Source: Phaeotremella fagi (taxonomy: Eukaryota > Basidiomycota > Tremellomycetes > Tremellales > Phaeotremellaceae). From it: a DNA stretch of 64,000 nt. The position numbers and the translations under genes were made by a program. Location of the stretch: positions 868,001 through 932,000 of the forward strand of contig BCHU01000003.1 in NCBI GenBank assembly GCA_001599715.1. Reading direction: 5' to 3'. Under the pieces are notes generated by a model, which made no database searches, had not been told where the DNA came from, and saw only the letters and a list, made by a program, of their open reading frames with translations. This document shows, piece by piece, positions 1-12,417 of this stretch; the first letter of the stretch is position 1, and each line of letters starts with the position of its first letter.

Positions 1-1565
1 TCAAAAATGTACTCCTTGCTGTGGTCCCCATCAGTACGAATCTTCAACTGACAAAAACAAATACCCACGTTCGATCCAGAGGTCGTCTTTTACCCTCTCT
101 GATGCGAGTCTCCTGTTCAGCACGCCACCATCCAGGAGGTTTTTTAGATACTGAATCATCATCCTGGAATCTAGCTGATAGTTGATTATGTCGCGAACGA
201 TTGACTTGAGTGAAGAAATGAATTCGTTGATATCTGTTACGTCGTTCAACTGATGTTCTCAGAGGGTGTAAACCTACATTCTAGCTTCTGGAAGAACACA
301 TGGATCATAGCCAAATTTAACCACTGTTTTCCAAAATGGTCCAGCTCCAAAGGTATAGCAAACAGCTGGTAAATAGGTTTTATTACTGGTACCAGATCAG
401 TCACTTTCTTTCACTTGAGTGGCACCATACTCACGATGTGATGATATCTTTCTCCTCTTCCGTGAATTGTGCAAGTAAAGCGATCCTCAACCAAACAGGA
501 CGTTGGTCAAACAACTACAAGTAAATCAGTAAAATTCAATCGTCACAGCAATGTAATGCTCACGTTCCGTAATCTACTCAAAAGATCCTGATTCAAAGTT
601 GGGATTTTGGCTTCTACATTGGGTACCGGACCAGTTGGTACACTGGCAGCACTGTGTAAATGGCCTAGAACCTGTAACGAATAACCCAAATGACGAGCTC
701 CGTTGACATAACGTTTTTTCGTTTCACCCGTTTTTTCATCATAGAATTCTTCGACTACTACTCTGTTAGGCATTTTGTAACTATCAGGGGTCAGTTGATT
801 GTGTTGAGATGTTGAGAACATGGATCTAAACCTACTTGTAAGCAGCTGGTTGATTTTTGTTCGACATGATTGGCGTAGGTTGAAGTTCCATAAGTGATCT
901 GAATGGAATTTCATTACCCCCATCTTCTGGTGCTACGGGTTCTACAAAGGTTTCGTTCAATGTTGGAACGGAGTAATCGAGGATAGCGTTGTCTGTTCAT
1001 TAGTCACTACTGCTTGGTAGAGTTAAACTTACAATCTAAATCGATCAATGATTGGATGATTTGACTGATGGGACCATCCTGAGATGGGGTATAATGCCAA
1101 TCAGCCATAGCTATGATGGTGAGCTCAACCCAATCTCTAATCCCACTTGCTTGACTTACATCTAAACCTAACAGTCTGAGCTACCGTCCCCATAACCTCA
1201 GCAGTGAAAACACCTTCTTCATCACCAATCTCCTTCCCCTTATCTTTAGCTTTCCGTTTCCTCCTAGTCATCTTAACCAACAACATCTGACTAGGTACCC
1301 TAGTACCTCTAACAGGAACAGATTGTCTATCTGCCAAACCTCTGTATCTCATCTCTAAAATTGGAGGTTCGACATTTGAGTTAGGTTTGTAGGAGGGTGC
1401 GTTGAAACATTGATCGATATCTTTTTGGGAGGTCACTTTGAGGATGGATGAAGGTGTTAGAAGAGGTCCTGGATATTCTATGGAACCGTAGTTGGTACGA
1501 GGGAGATGACGGTAGGGGGCGGTTGATGTTGATGCTATTGATTCGGGTGAGTCGTCTGTGCTCAT
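1..1565 (-). CDS. sfc1: Transcription factor IIIC subunit 5 homologue (Sfc1/Tfc1/GTF3C5)
   Basis: Subunit of the RNA polymerase III factor TFIIIC that helps bind the A box of tRNA genes in the nucleus. Exon 1 (1565..1160) carries the family's N-terminal EYPGPL motif, the ILEMRYRG stretch and a basic segment near MTRRKRKAK. Exon 2 (from 1110) begins with MADWHYTP. Later exons read FDQRPVW, a phrase typical of the DNA-binding half, and GPFWKTVVKFGYDP. After an intron at about 256-225 the frame continues as RYQRIHFF and GWWRAEQETRIR. The last intron (46 nt, 64..19) leaves an 18-nt exon whose stop would be the complement of bases 1-3, so the gene may end exactly at the window edge; this end is uncertain. 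The start is the first ATG before the conserved block. It is divergent from SPT7 over 420 bp. Confidence 0.85.
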
Positions 1566-1985
1566 GATGATGTACTTGGAGGTTGATGTTTGAATTTGGA
1601 GTTATAGGGAGTAGTGGTCCTGATTGGGTCTTTTGCCTGTTGTATCAGACCTTCATCATGCACAGAATGGCCTGGTACGAAGTTGAATTAATGAAATGAC
1701 TGTAAAAGTAAAAGCAAGCAATAACAACAACAAATAATTGTAATTCCGGAGCAAGTACAAAGACACTGACAACCGTAAATTTGGCGCGATTTCTTTCGTT
1801 CGTACTCTTAACTTTTTAGGTATCATCCACTTCATTCCATCGCATCCACTTTAAATCTATCCATCCAAATTCAAGGTTGCTATCATCACATTCACACGAA
1901 TCTGGGCTTTCAAATGATATAATATACACCTCGAATACGATCGATTAATCATTAAAAATTTTGACGATAAGTTAAGGGGGGATAA
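1566..1985. other. Divergent intergenic region, TFIIIC subunit / SPT7
   Basis: 420 bp between two start codons on opposite strands, so it should contain both promoters. A TTTGGCGCG sequence at about 1780-1788 resembles an E2F/MBF-type cell-cycle site. No coding sequence or RNA gene was seen. Confidence 0.5.
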
Positions 1986-4900
1986 ATGATGAAGGTATGA
2001 TCGTCCTTTTAGTCCGAGGTCACCATGAACTTCGATGATATGATAGAGAACTTTAACTGATGCATCCATCCTTCACAGTATCTCCTCGCTTATCTTGAAG
2101 GTATACCTGATGGACCTAAGGTTACTGAACCTTCGTTTCAGCAGTTGCTGGCCGACGTTCAAGCTGGAAAAGTGGGTATCTTCGTGGCTCATATCCTTCG
2201 CGGCTGCTTTGTGGTAAAAAAAAAGAAAAATATCATCAATCAAATGATATAATTTCATCCATTCCAACCTCTTGTTTCATTCATTCATCATGTTCATCCT
2301 GCTGATATCAACATTTTCATAGACACAGGCAAGCTCTAATGAGATCTTCCTCGAGAATTTAGAAAAAATCGTCAACGAGCTCAAAAGTTCTGTGAGTTTC
2401 ATATCCAATTGTGGCTCACTTTGAACATTTTGTCCTCACTGACCATATACTTTTTAGCCTGAATCTCTTCCATTTCAGAAACCAGTGTCGAAAAGAGATG
2501 CTCCTGATTATCATCTCTGTCAGTTCTCGCATTTCGTTACGAAACAGCTCTTGCTTATGCTGACATTCATCTGAACATCAAGATATAACGAAGCCTATGG
2601 ATTTATCAACAGTCCTCCGAAATATCAAACAGAAGAAATACAAGAATAAAGCTGAATTCACTAGGGATCTGGATTTGATATGGGAGAATTGTTTTCTCTA
2701 TAACACTGTAGAGGTGAGTTCCCTTCTTCCCCGAGATGTCAAATATGAAATCACAGAAGATCGCATGGCTAACTTTACTGTTTTTAGACTCATCCTATTC
2801 GAGCGTCAGCTCGGTTCATGCAACAAAAGACGAATCATCATCTAGAATTTTTAGCGGATCGAAACGAGAAGAACGTCGCTCGTGTGACTTCGAGACCTTC
2901 TTTGAACGCTTCATCGCCTAATCGATTGGGTCGAGCTACTTCGATTATCCATGCTAACGCAACTTCACCTGATAAGGAGGGTACTGCCGTTCCAGGTGAT
3001 AATGAGGAAACGGCTGGTGAAAATGAGAATGAAAGGGGTCATCGATCGCAGCAGAAATCGTCTGTTGTTGAAGGGAGTTCTGGTATGTCATGTTCCGTTT
3101 TTTTTGGTTGGATTGGTATTAATCGATTGTTTAGCTCGTCGAAGTGTTAGTAGGGGTAGACGAGAGGGTAGTGCCAACTCCAGGTCTGATCTGAGATCGA
3201 GGAGTGTCAACGGTAACAGAAATCCTAGTGTAAGTGTCGTAAGATCACAATTCGATACGATTTGACGAAAATCTCCTAGCCACCGCCTTTCAGACCGAAA
3301 CTTCAAACTTCATTGGATCAAGCGCCAGCTCTAGTCCGTACACCATACACCCTGACCCACTACCTTCCAATTTCACTCAATCAAGCAGGACCATCTTTCT
3401 CTGATAAAGGTAAAGCCAAAGAATTGCTTTACGGGACCCCAGCTCCAAGTTGGTATCCAACCATATCTGCTGACGACGAGGAAGGGAAATTAGAAAGTTA
3501 TTTTTGGGGTATTGCCGGGAACGACGAATCTTATGTTTCTGGTTTACCTTCTGTTCCAGTTATGGCTTCTGGATCTACGAATCGACGTAAGAGAATACCA
3601 AGAAGGGATAAACCGAAACAACCTAATGGGAATGGAATCACGAACGGTGATTCAGATTCAAGGGTTAACGGTCAACATACAAGTCAATCACCGAATCATA
3701 CCAACTCACCACCCGATCTCATCCATTCCAAATCAAAATCCCTAGAACGAGTGATTCATAAAAGCGTAGATCAATTATTCGAGACTCGACGATTACACAA
3801 TAAAATTCAAGATTGGTTAAGGGTCGAACAGGAAGGTGGACTTCATCCGCATCCTTCTGTAGAGGAGGAAAGTAAGATTCGTAGAGAAGAAGAGAACGAG
3901 ATGTTGAAAAGAAAGAGAATTGATGAAAGGCAGGAGGCTTTTAAGAGACGGAAATTGGGGGGTGAGATTGGTGAAGAGGAGGCGGCTTGGGAAATGAAAA
4001 AGGCTAGTGCGAGTTTATTGGCTCATGCTGGATACGAAGGTTAGTTGGCGCTCGATTTTTGTTGAGTTTTAACTGATTTTCAATGCTAGGTGCCAATGAA
4101 ATCGCTCTGGACATGTTCACGAGGGTGGCATCAGACTATCTAAGGAATCTAGGCAAAACTTTTAGGTTGCTTATGGATGGATTTTCCAATCAAATGTCTT
4201 CAGAGGTAAGGGCTTTTTCCTCTTCATTTCAATTGAAGGTGATTGACTGATTGGGTTGTCGCTCTTTTAGGAAATCGTTCTTCACGCTCTGAACGAAAGT
4301 GGTCAAGTTGTCCCTGAAGATCTTGAGACGTACATCAAAGATGATATTGAGCGGAAATCTGGCAAATTCAATGAAAATGTTAGGAAGTATAAACAAGCTT
4401 ATAAAGAGGTTGTAAGTTGATTTTTGATTTTGGTTGCATGATTTGGTCGCTGACAGTTCATGTTCAGACTACCGCACCTGTTATCGAAGACGATATGATG
4501 TTCAATGAGAATGGAGAGATGTTACTTGAGTACGGTCATTGTGTTCTCCCCTTCAAGTTTGATACTGATCAATTGATATAGTGGTAACTTTGCTGAGGAA
4601 CTTGGAGAAGATTTCTTAGGACTCAGAGATCTAGGTATAGACAAAGAACATGGAATGGCGACCCTAAGTGTCCCAACGTCTTTATTCTACGGTCGTCGAA
4701 GGCGAGGAGGAGATTCATCATTGGCCAAGTAAGCCCTTCATTTAGCTTGAAATGAATCGTACAGAAAACTGATAGCAACGGAATACCAGTGCCAAAGCGG
4801 ATTTACCAGAATATCCACCTCCACCACCATTCATCCCACTCAACACTTCAACTTACCAATCCCATCTACCTGGGATTCTACATTCTTTCTTTGCTGGTCG

Positions 4901-5373
4901 TATAGTCTCTGAGAAGGGTTTACATGATGATGCGTCGTTTGATCCTGCTCGTTCACAGATCGGTCCACTTGGTCAGATTGTCGTGAAGAACGTTCCGGCA
5001 GCTGCGACTGTAAAAAAGAAGGAACCTAAACCAGAGAAGAAATTGGTTATCAAGAAAGTTGTGTAAGTATTCATATAGATGATATGGAATTGGTACTGAT
5101 GGATTACTTTCTTAGTCAACCTGGTGTCGGTAAAGGTAATTGGAGTGAGTATAACATCCTCTTGAAGTATTATTTGAATGAAAACTGATCAATCATTTAG
5201 TCCGACCATCGAAAGAAGAAAGAGAGAAACGTGCAGCAGCGAAGAAAGCGGCGTTGGAAGCTCAAAACAGTTTGAAACTGGGTTTAGGACCTGGGATAGC
5301 TGCGAGTATGGGTACGCCCATGTCAGAGGATGCAGTTGGGGAAGAAGAGGATGCTGAGGGTGAAGAGGAGTAG
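1986..5373 (+). CDS. SPT7: SAGA complex subunit Spt7 (bromodomain and histone-fold protein)
   Basis: Structural subunit of the SAGA histone acetyltransferase coactivator in the nucleus. The spliced product starts MMK then YLLAYLEG. The bromodomain lies near residues 55-125 and shows [16 protein letters not shown] and WENCFLYN; it is spread over exons at 2460-2520, 2582-2713 and later. A long charged and serine-rich region follows (2818-4040). A C-terminal histone-fold region, coded around 4090-4420, contains [16 protein letters not shown]-terminal basic tail ends in acidic residues before TAG at 5371-5373. About ten introns are present. The start is inferred: exon 1 is only nine bases (1986-1994) before GTATGA, and a more upstream start is possible. 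Confidence 0.85.
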
Positions 5374-6832
5374 GCTTAAGTTAGATGATCATGATAATTT
5401 ATAGCTCTTGATAATATATGTTTTATCATTTGATTTGATACTTACGCCACGTCATGTATCGTGACGAGATCATTTCATTATAAAAACAACAACAATAGGA
5501 AAAACATCAACTTTAAAGAGGTCGGAACGCCACTTTGTCCCTTAAAACCATCTGTTATGGTGGTGGTGGTTGGGTGGTGGTGGCCACTGGGTTCAATTGA
5601 GTTCAAGGTGAGGTTAGATCTTGGATATACTGTATGCATTGATATCTACATCTATACCTACTTTTATCATATATATCATACTTGAAACTCACATCATCAA
5701 GTGAATATCCAAGACATAGATACCGCGAATTCAACCACAGTACAAGTAACATTGACCATATATTGTTTTGTTATTGTATTGTTTGGCTTGGCAACTTGTA
5801 CTTGTTCACTCGTAGATCTCATCACAAATCAGATATTCATCCATTCGTTCTTCGTTACCACCTTCTCTTCTAATCTATACATACAAACAATAAATCATAT
5901 ATCACTGGATCTGATCTGTTATCAGTATCAAACAGTGCTTGGATAATTTGATCACTGTGAGTGAATAACAATAAACATCAAATGTCGGAAACCTAATTTC
6001 TTTTGGATACAGATATCTATTCAACCACATCCCATCCTCTCTTTGGCTTACATTGCCTAACCAGTCACTGGTTACTGACAGTACGGGTATCGAGTTCAGA
6101 GATCAAACCATTCAAAGTTGAACAGTAGGACTCCACAAAGGAATCAACTAAAATTTAACAACGATAAATGTACGTGCAATCTTCCCTACCTCTCTCCTTT
6201 AATTCCCATCAATCAATGAATAAAGCTAGAGAGGGTCATTCTCGGATTTGACCAAATTGCTTTGATAACATTAACTTGACATTAATACTTACCATTTGAA
6301 ACGACGTTGCTATCCCCACTCCCCCCTTCTTTTGGTTGCTTGGATCTCTCTCCCCCATGTCATCCTGTTGTCTTCTGAAGGGGATGAACGCTTGGACTTC
6401 TTTAGATGTCGCACCATTAACAACATAACAACATTGTACATTTACTGACATCAATCTTATCATCTCCTTATTCATTCGCCTCACCATCTATCTCAACATC
6501 GATATCTCCGCTCTCTGCACATCAACACCCACACTTTGAATCTCACACTTCCTTCCTCGTTCAACTCAAATTAATTAACAACCTCCAACAGCCTCCCTCA
6601 CCCATAAAGGCATTTCCTCAGTTTCAAATTATCCTTTCCTAATCTCATCAAGCACGACCCTTTATCTTCTCCTTTACATTAAAACAAAATCTTCCTTCTT
6701 GTTCTCCTTCTCTCAGCCTCCAACCAAATATCAATATTCCGTTATCGTCTAGATCTTCAACAAAAGGCGGGATAGAGTTGGATTCATTAGTCGATTTTTG
6801 TTGGATTTAGATCGTTATCGTGGTATCTAAAA
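5374..6832. other. Long intergenic region between SPT7 and the YANK-like kinase
   Basis: About 1.46 kb. It has AT-rich stretches with TATATA runs near 5630-5690, and from about 6490 to 6830 a pyrimidine-rich strand (CTTCCT, TCTCCTT) that looks like a long promoter or 5' leader of the kinase. Open frames here are short, lack codon bias and overlap on both strands, so none was called a gene. A short spliced or non-coding transcript cannot be excluded. Confidence 0.5.
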
Positions 6833-8841
6833 ATGGGTGCAGCGTGTTGTAAACCAGAGGTCAGTCAACTTTAACTATCGTCTCGTGCGGAAAGACCTTT
6901 TCACTGATAATTATATAGGCAATCGACTTCGATGCCGAAGTCAACCTCTTCCATTTCTTCCTATTACGTTCAGTCGGTAAAGGAGCATTTGGGAAAGTCA
7001 GAGTCGTTCAACATAAACACTCCAAAACGCTGTACGCACTTAAATATATCAATAAAGCGAAATGTGTGAAGATGAAGGCTGTCGCCAATATCGTTCAGGA
7101 AAGGAGGTTGTTAGAGGAGGTACGTTAACAACAATCTTTACAAGTTTTCAAGAGCGTCACTCATACATTTTCTCCGTTTAGATTGATCATCCTTTCGTCG
7201 TGAATTTAAGATACGCTTTTCAAGATGATGAAAATTGTTTTTTCGTTTTAGATTTAATGTTGGGCGGTGATCTGAGATGTGAGTTGATATATTGGTCCCC
7301 ATTTGATCATGTTTTACTAAACTCAAATTTAGTCCACTTGGATAGAGCTGGAGCAATGGACGAAGAGGTGGTCAGGTTTTATATCGCTGAGATATCAATG
7401 GCAATCGATTATCTTCATTCCAAGAAGATCGTTCATCGGTGAGTCATTCATTTTCAGTAATCAGGGTCGTGCTGATATCGACTTCTGCAGTGATTTGAAA
7501 CCTGACAACATTCTACTTGATGAACGAGGTCATGCACATATCACTGATTTCAATATTGCCGTTCATTTCTCCGAGAGACGGTTATTGACTGGTGTAGCGG
7601 GAAGTATGGCATATATGGGTAAGTTCGACATATTTGGCAAGACACAACAACTGACATGTCGCTAGCTCCTGAGGTTCTGACGAAGCGAGGTTACTCAGCA
7701 CCTGTAGATTATTGGTCTTTGGGAATTTTAGCGTGAGTTCCGCTGATGGTTTCAATTGCCTGAAACTAACACTTCTCATCCTTAGATACGAACTCATGTT
7801 TGGTAAAAGACCATTCCGTGGGAGAACAAACACCGCCCTAACGAATTCGATATTAAAAGAAACACTCACATGGCCAGAGGATGCACCGGGTAAATGTTCA
7901 ACTGAGGGTATGCAGGCGATCCGTGCAGTAAGTGTTTACCTTGTTACATTCGAACCGTGCTGATACCGACCCTATTCTTTAGTTCTTAGAGAGAGATCCA
8001 AATAAACGCTTAGGTTATCGACCGGGTGGTGGGGGTTTTGAGGACATCAAAGCTCATCCTTGGTTCAATGGGATAGATTGGGATGCTATTTATAATAAAG
8101 CTGTAGTTCCACCTTTCGAACCTGACGTAAGTTGGCTATGGTGATAAAGGCCTTACTGACCTATTGACGGTTTTAGTCAAAACGAGCTAATTTCGATGCT
8201 ACACATGAATTGGAAGAATTGTTGTTGGAAGAAAATCCATTGAAAGCTAGGAAAAGGAAAGAAGGTCAAGATCCTGAAGCGCTAAGTCCAGAGATGAGAA
8301 TGATGGAGGAGCAGTGAGTTGCTACGCGGTTCTCTGTCCCAAATCAAGCCTGACCAACTTTTTTCAAAGCTTTACGATATTTGACTACACGAGAGCCCAA
8401 CGACGATCATATTATCATCCCGCACCTGGTGGTAATCAAACAACATCTGGTCAAACGACCTCATCAACAACAGCAGTTTCCGTCTCGTCACCGTCCAAAG
8501 CCCCAGCCCACCTCTCACCAACGGGACCAGGAGCCAGTCCCGGAAACATCCCTCCCTCGAGACCGACCACTCCGTCAGACAGAACTGGCGTGATCTCAAG
8601 AACAGGTCTTGATGTCGAAGGCCAAATTTTAAATGGTGGGGGGATGGCGAAAATGGGTGGAAGGGGTCAATGGAGAAGTTCAGATTTGGATATCAACACT
8701 GGTGATAATATCGAAATGAGGTCCAGTCCTTTGAGAAATAATTCTGATAGATCCGCGAAAGGGTGAGTTTTGGTTTGTTGTGGTTTGGTTGAGGTGGATG
8801 CTGATGAGATGGACAGGGATACGCTTGGTTCGGCTATTTAG
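6833..8841 (+). CDS. YANK/STK32-like AGC serine/threonine kinase with N-terminal acylation motif
   Basis: Protein kinase of the AGC group most like the YANK (STK32) family. The N-terminus MGAACCKP has Gly2 and Cys5/Cys6, a classic N-myristoylation plus palmitoylation signal, so membrane attachment is likely. Visible motifs in order are the glycine loop GKGAFGKV, the ALKYI lysine, HRDLKPDN, HITDFNIA (the DFG motif is DFN, as is usual in YANK kinases), MAPEV and DPNKRLGY. The C-terminal part has FTIFDYTR, like an AGC hydrophobic segment, then a Ser/Pro/Thr-rich tail. About nine introns. The last intron (8763-8816) gives a C-terminus ending GDTLGSAI with TAG at 8839-8841; without it the frame stops at 8766. 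Substrates are not evident. Confidence 0.88.
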
Positions 8842-9262
8842 ATTCTTTTTCTCTTTTTTCAGAATTCAATTCCCATTTTCGACGATCAAATGTAACAATT
8901 AAAAAAAGACATCATTATTAAAACCACCCCAGAAACTTGAAGGATATACATTCATTCAAAACCCATTCCGATTTCTACCTATCATTCTTTTATGGCTTGT
9001 CACGTACAATGTTTCTCACTTTCTTTGCTATTCCTTTCCTTTTGGTGTTCATGTTTATAAAGAATTAGTTTCTCTTTCTCTCCCTTTTTTTGTTGTGTTT
9101 ACTTTTTTTTGGACGAGGTTCAATCGTCATTTGGGCAATTCAGATAATATATAATAGTATGTCATAATGATATATATCATTGATTTCATTTTGGCGATGG
9201 CATAACGTCAACACAGACTCTACATACGGGTATAATACAATTACAGTACTCGTAGAATATAT
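8842..9262. other. Convergent 3' intergenic region
   Basis: About 420 bp between the stop codons of two convergent genes. It is AT-rich with T-runs (TTTTTTTGTTGTG near 9087, TTTTTTTTGG near 9105) and should hold both 3' UTRs. No coding sequence was seen. Confidence 0.5.
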
Positions 9263-12255
9263 CTATCCGCTCCATTTACGTATCTTCAATCTAATCTCTT
9301 CAACTTTATTTTCCAAAGAATATATCCATTTCAGATGTTGACCAATGACTTCAATTTTCCCTACACTCAATTCCAAAACCTGAATATCGATTCTCTCAGA
9401 CGAAGATGATTCAGGTTCACCAATGAATCTACTTCCCCCTTCTGCAAGTTGATCATCGCTATCATCGGTTCTCAAATAATGAACAAAAGGCAGATAAACG
9501 ATCGTATATCCTTCCGGTTTAAGTGTCGTACCATTACCTCCCATCCCCAGATAATCACTCAACGAAATCGATAATTCAAATAGACTAGATTCGAAGTCGA
9601 AATCAAAAGTTTTGATTTTACCTGTCATCTCCATCGGATAAGGTCTGCACCAAGATTGGATCGCTCTTGGTTCGGTATCGACGTCGTCATAAGATGTTAA
9701 CGAAAGATCTTCTCCGTTCCATCCGTCACCGGTTTGATGGGTGTTGGTAGGTTCGTACACCCATATCGTGTATGAGAGGGCGTTTTCTCCGTCTATATCA
9801 CGGTTTTTAGTCAGTTGATGATTGGTTTCGTTTAATGACTCTTACTTACCACAAGCGTTCAACAATTCATCCATCGACTGCGTCATTTTGAGTACTGTAT
9901 CACCCAGTGTAAGAATGAAAATGACCTACTTTTGCAACCTGTCTGAAATCATTTTCATTCTCTTTCCCACGAGCTAATCCGAACAATCTAGTATCTTTCA
10001 TATCGAACGGGACACCAAGTTCGCCGATCAAAGCTAGACTTTGTCAGCAATGATCACCATGTCTATCCAACAGAATACTCACTCGGATACTCGTTCTCCT
10101 CTTCCTTCCCTGCTATACCCTCAGATTTCTTCGCGTCACCTTTCAATTCACCTAATTGGGATCTTAGACTATCCCTAATAGAACTTGATCCAAATTTAAG
10201 AGCGCTTGTCATACTTTTCAGTCCCCTCTGTAAGCCGACCGCATCCTGCAAAGGTCAACAACACGACAAATCACAAGGCAAAATACTCACAGCATTAAAC
10301 AGATGTCTTCCTAAAACATACCATGGTAAGAATTTCGTCATCGACGGAACAAGATAACTTACGTTTAGCCAACAACGTCAGCCCGTCATAGAAATGTGCG
10401 CTCAAAGCTACCCTTCCATTTTTAACGTCCTCACTTAGATTAGGCGGTGCCTCAAAAACAGGTGGGTTGATGAACGAAATAGAATTCGGATGATGTTCAC
10501 GTATCTTCGAAATGAATGATATGTAGTGTGCTGAGGTCAGGTATTTCCGTCAGTTGAAACATTCTCTGTAAGCGGAGAACAAATACTGACGTCTCCAGAA
10601 ATCACTGATGAAATCGTAATTAACGCCTTTGGACGATTTCGCGAAATAATCAGGTTTTTCAAGTTCCTTGGTGTCGGGATTCCAACTAAGTGAAATTAAG
10701 ACACAGTTCAATATGATAGAAGCGATTAAACGACCTACACCCCATGTCCAGCCCAAACACATCCACCACTACCCTCCTCATTCCAGAAATCCCATTCCTC
10801 ACCCCATCTCCAACCCCATCTCTGCTCAGCTTCGCGAGCTTCCGTACGAGTCAACCAAACCCCTGCACCATCTTTGGGAGTGATCGTTACGCTCCCACGA
10901 GATTTTTGGCCGAGTGAGGTGAAATCTCCTATCTCAATTTTGTTCACCGGGTAGCCTTGACCTAATTGGAATCCTTGGATTGGGGTTGGTGAAGCTCCTT
11001 TCCTATTGAATTCCTACATTAGTCCTGTTTTGCTTTCTGGTCGACTGTGGACTTACTTGAAACTTTGGGATGGCGGGAATGTTGATAGATCAGGTGTTCC
11101 AATGAATCCTTGACTGGGTTCATTCATACTATCCCAACCTAACAGACACTCATCCAAGATCCCACCTGCTTCCTTCAATCGCCGTGCCAGACTACGAAGG
11201 GTCAATAACATCCTCAAGTCGAACTCACTGGCCATAAGCGTTATTGTGATGTTCCCTAGCCCATTGACCGGCTGGTACACCGTCAATCAAACATTTAGGA
11301 GCGAACACTTCAGAAGCGAAAAACATCGTGAAACAATGTCTAGCGGCTAGACGATGTAGATTCGTGTTCCAAATCACTATATGTTATCAGTAAAGATACC
11401 CACCATATTTGAAGATGTATAAACTCACTATCAGGCCATTCAGCCTGTTTACCATTCTTAGCATCCTCAACACCCTCTATCCCACCGTTACCGTCTGTAT
11501 CCCATTGGGAATGTAAAACCCCTGATCCAGTTTGATGAATCCTTCTTGGATTCAAACCCAGAGCCAACAGAACCCAATACGGTGCACCTGACCCAGAAAT
11601 GAATCGAGAAAACACATCCTGATGGGGTGATATAACTTAGATCTTTCAGCGTCACATCAACGAAGTGTCACTCACAAACTCTGAATCCATATTCTTTACA
11701 TTTCCTCAGCAGAGATATCGTATAATCTATAAGATTTTCGTCGTACTTCCCTCTAACGGGTTAGTCGTTGTTATATCGAGTTTCACATACGGTCCTGCAT
11801 GTTCCAACGCCTCCCAAGTTATTAAATACCGTAAAGTAGTAAAACCAAAAGAACGTAATTGTCGTAAATGGAACTAAGAATCACTATCAATCAAAATTCC
11901 AACCAGAAAAGAAACACAAACCCACATCAGCCTCATCCAAGAAAAGCGGTCTGCCAACAAACCAACCCTCCCTCCCACCTTTCTCAGCCTCACTCCAAAA
12001 CCCGAGTTCATCACCGAGATGACTTTGCATACCTGCTCTATCAGTTCTTCTCTTCTCCAGCTCATCCGGTGTGGGGCTTTCTGATAGGGGTGTATCCCAA
12101 CCTTGGAGGGGTGGATATTTGGAGGTACTGGAGATGTTTACTCCTCGGAGGAGGAGGTTTATGGGGGGATGTGATTTGTTTGGAGACGGTTTTGAGAAGT
12201 AGGAATGGGAGGTTGAGAGGAGGGGGAGAGAGGGGTTTGGTATGATTTGTGTCAT
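9263..12255 (-). CDS. GH5 family steryl-beta-glucosidase / glucocerebrosidase-like enzyme (EGCrP/Sgl1 type)
   Basis: Glycoside hydrolase related to the fungal endoglycoceramidase-related proteins, which cleave glucose from ergosteryl glucoside or glucosylceramide. Motifs in order: LLLRGVNIS near the N-terminus, FVGRPL, a DPHQDVFSRF block, GWDSMNEP (acid/base Glu in the NEP motif, coded near 11115), PTLIGELGVPFD (nucleophile Glu in GELG, coded near 10015-10030), and WVYEPTN with GDGWNGEDLS near the C-terminus. The C-terminal part after 9700 matches the usual beta-sandwich extension. It has about ten introns and no clear signal peptide, consistent with an intracellular enzyme. Start at 12255 is chosen because it precedes the RGVNIS motif in frame. 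Substrate (sterol or ceramide glucoside) cannot be told apart here. Confidence 0.85.
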
Positions 12256-12417
12256 TGTTATTATCTATTGAAGGTGGGTATAGGATGTTGTTGAAGAGGA
12301 AGAGTTGTGTTAACTTCTCTTTCATTGTCTTTCTCGATGATTTACTATTACGTCATTTTAATATTTCCGATCTTATCTTATCTCATTTCCACGACGTTCA
12401 ATCTACAAATACATGAT

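Noticed and set aside
47..63. Ultra-short 17-nt intron (GTATTTGTTTTTGTCAG)
   Set aside because: It would keep the frame, but it is far shorter than any other intron in the window and a 46-nt intron with branch site and acceptor explains the same region.
31..249. Minus-strand open frame that looks continuous with the TFIIIC subunit
   Set aside because: It is in the wrong frame. With the intron at about 256-225 removed, the true frame gives RYQRIHFF and GWWRAEQ, typical of this family, while this frame has no similarity.
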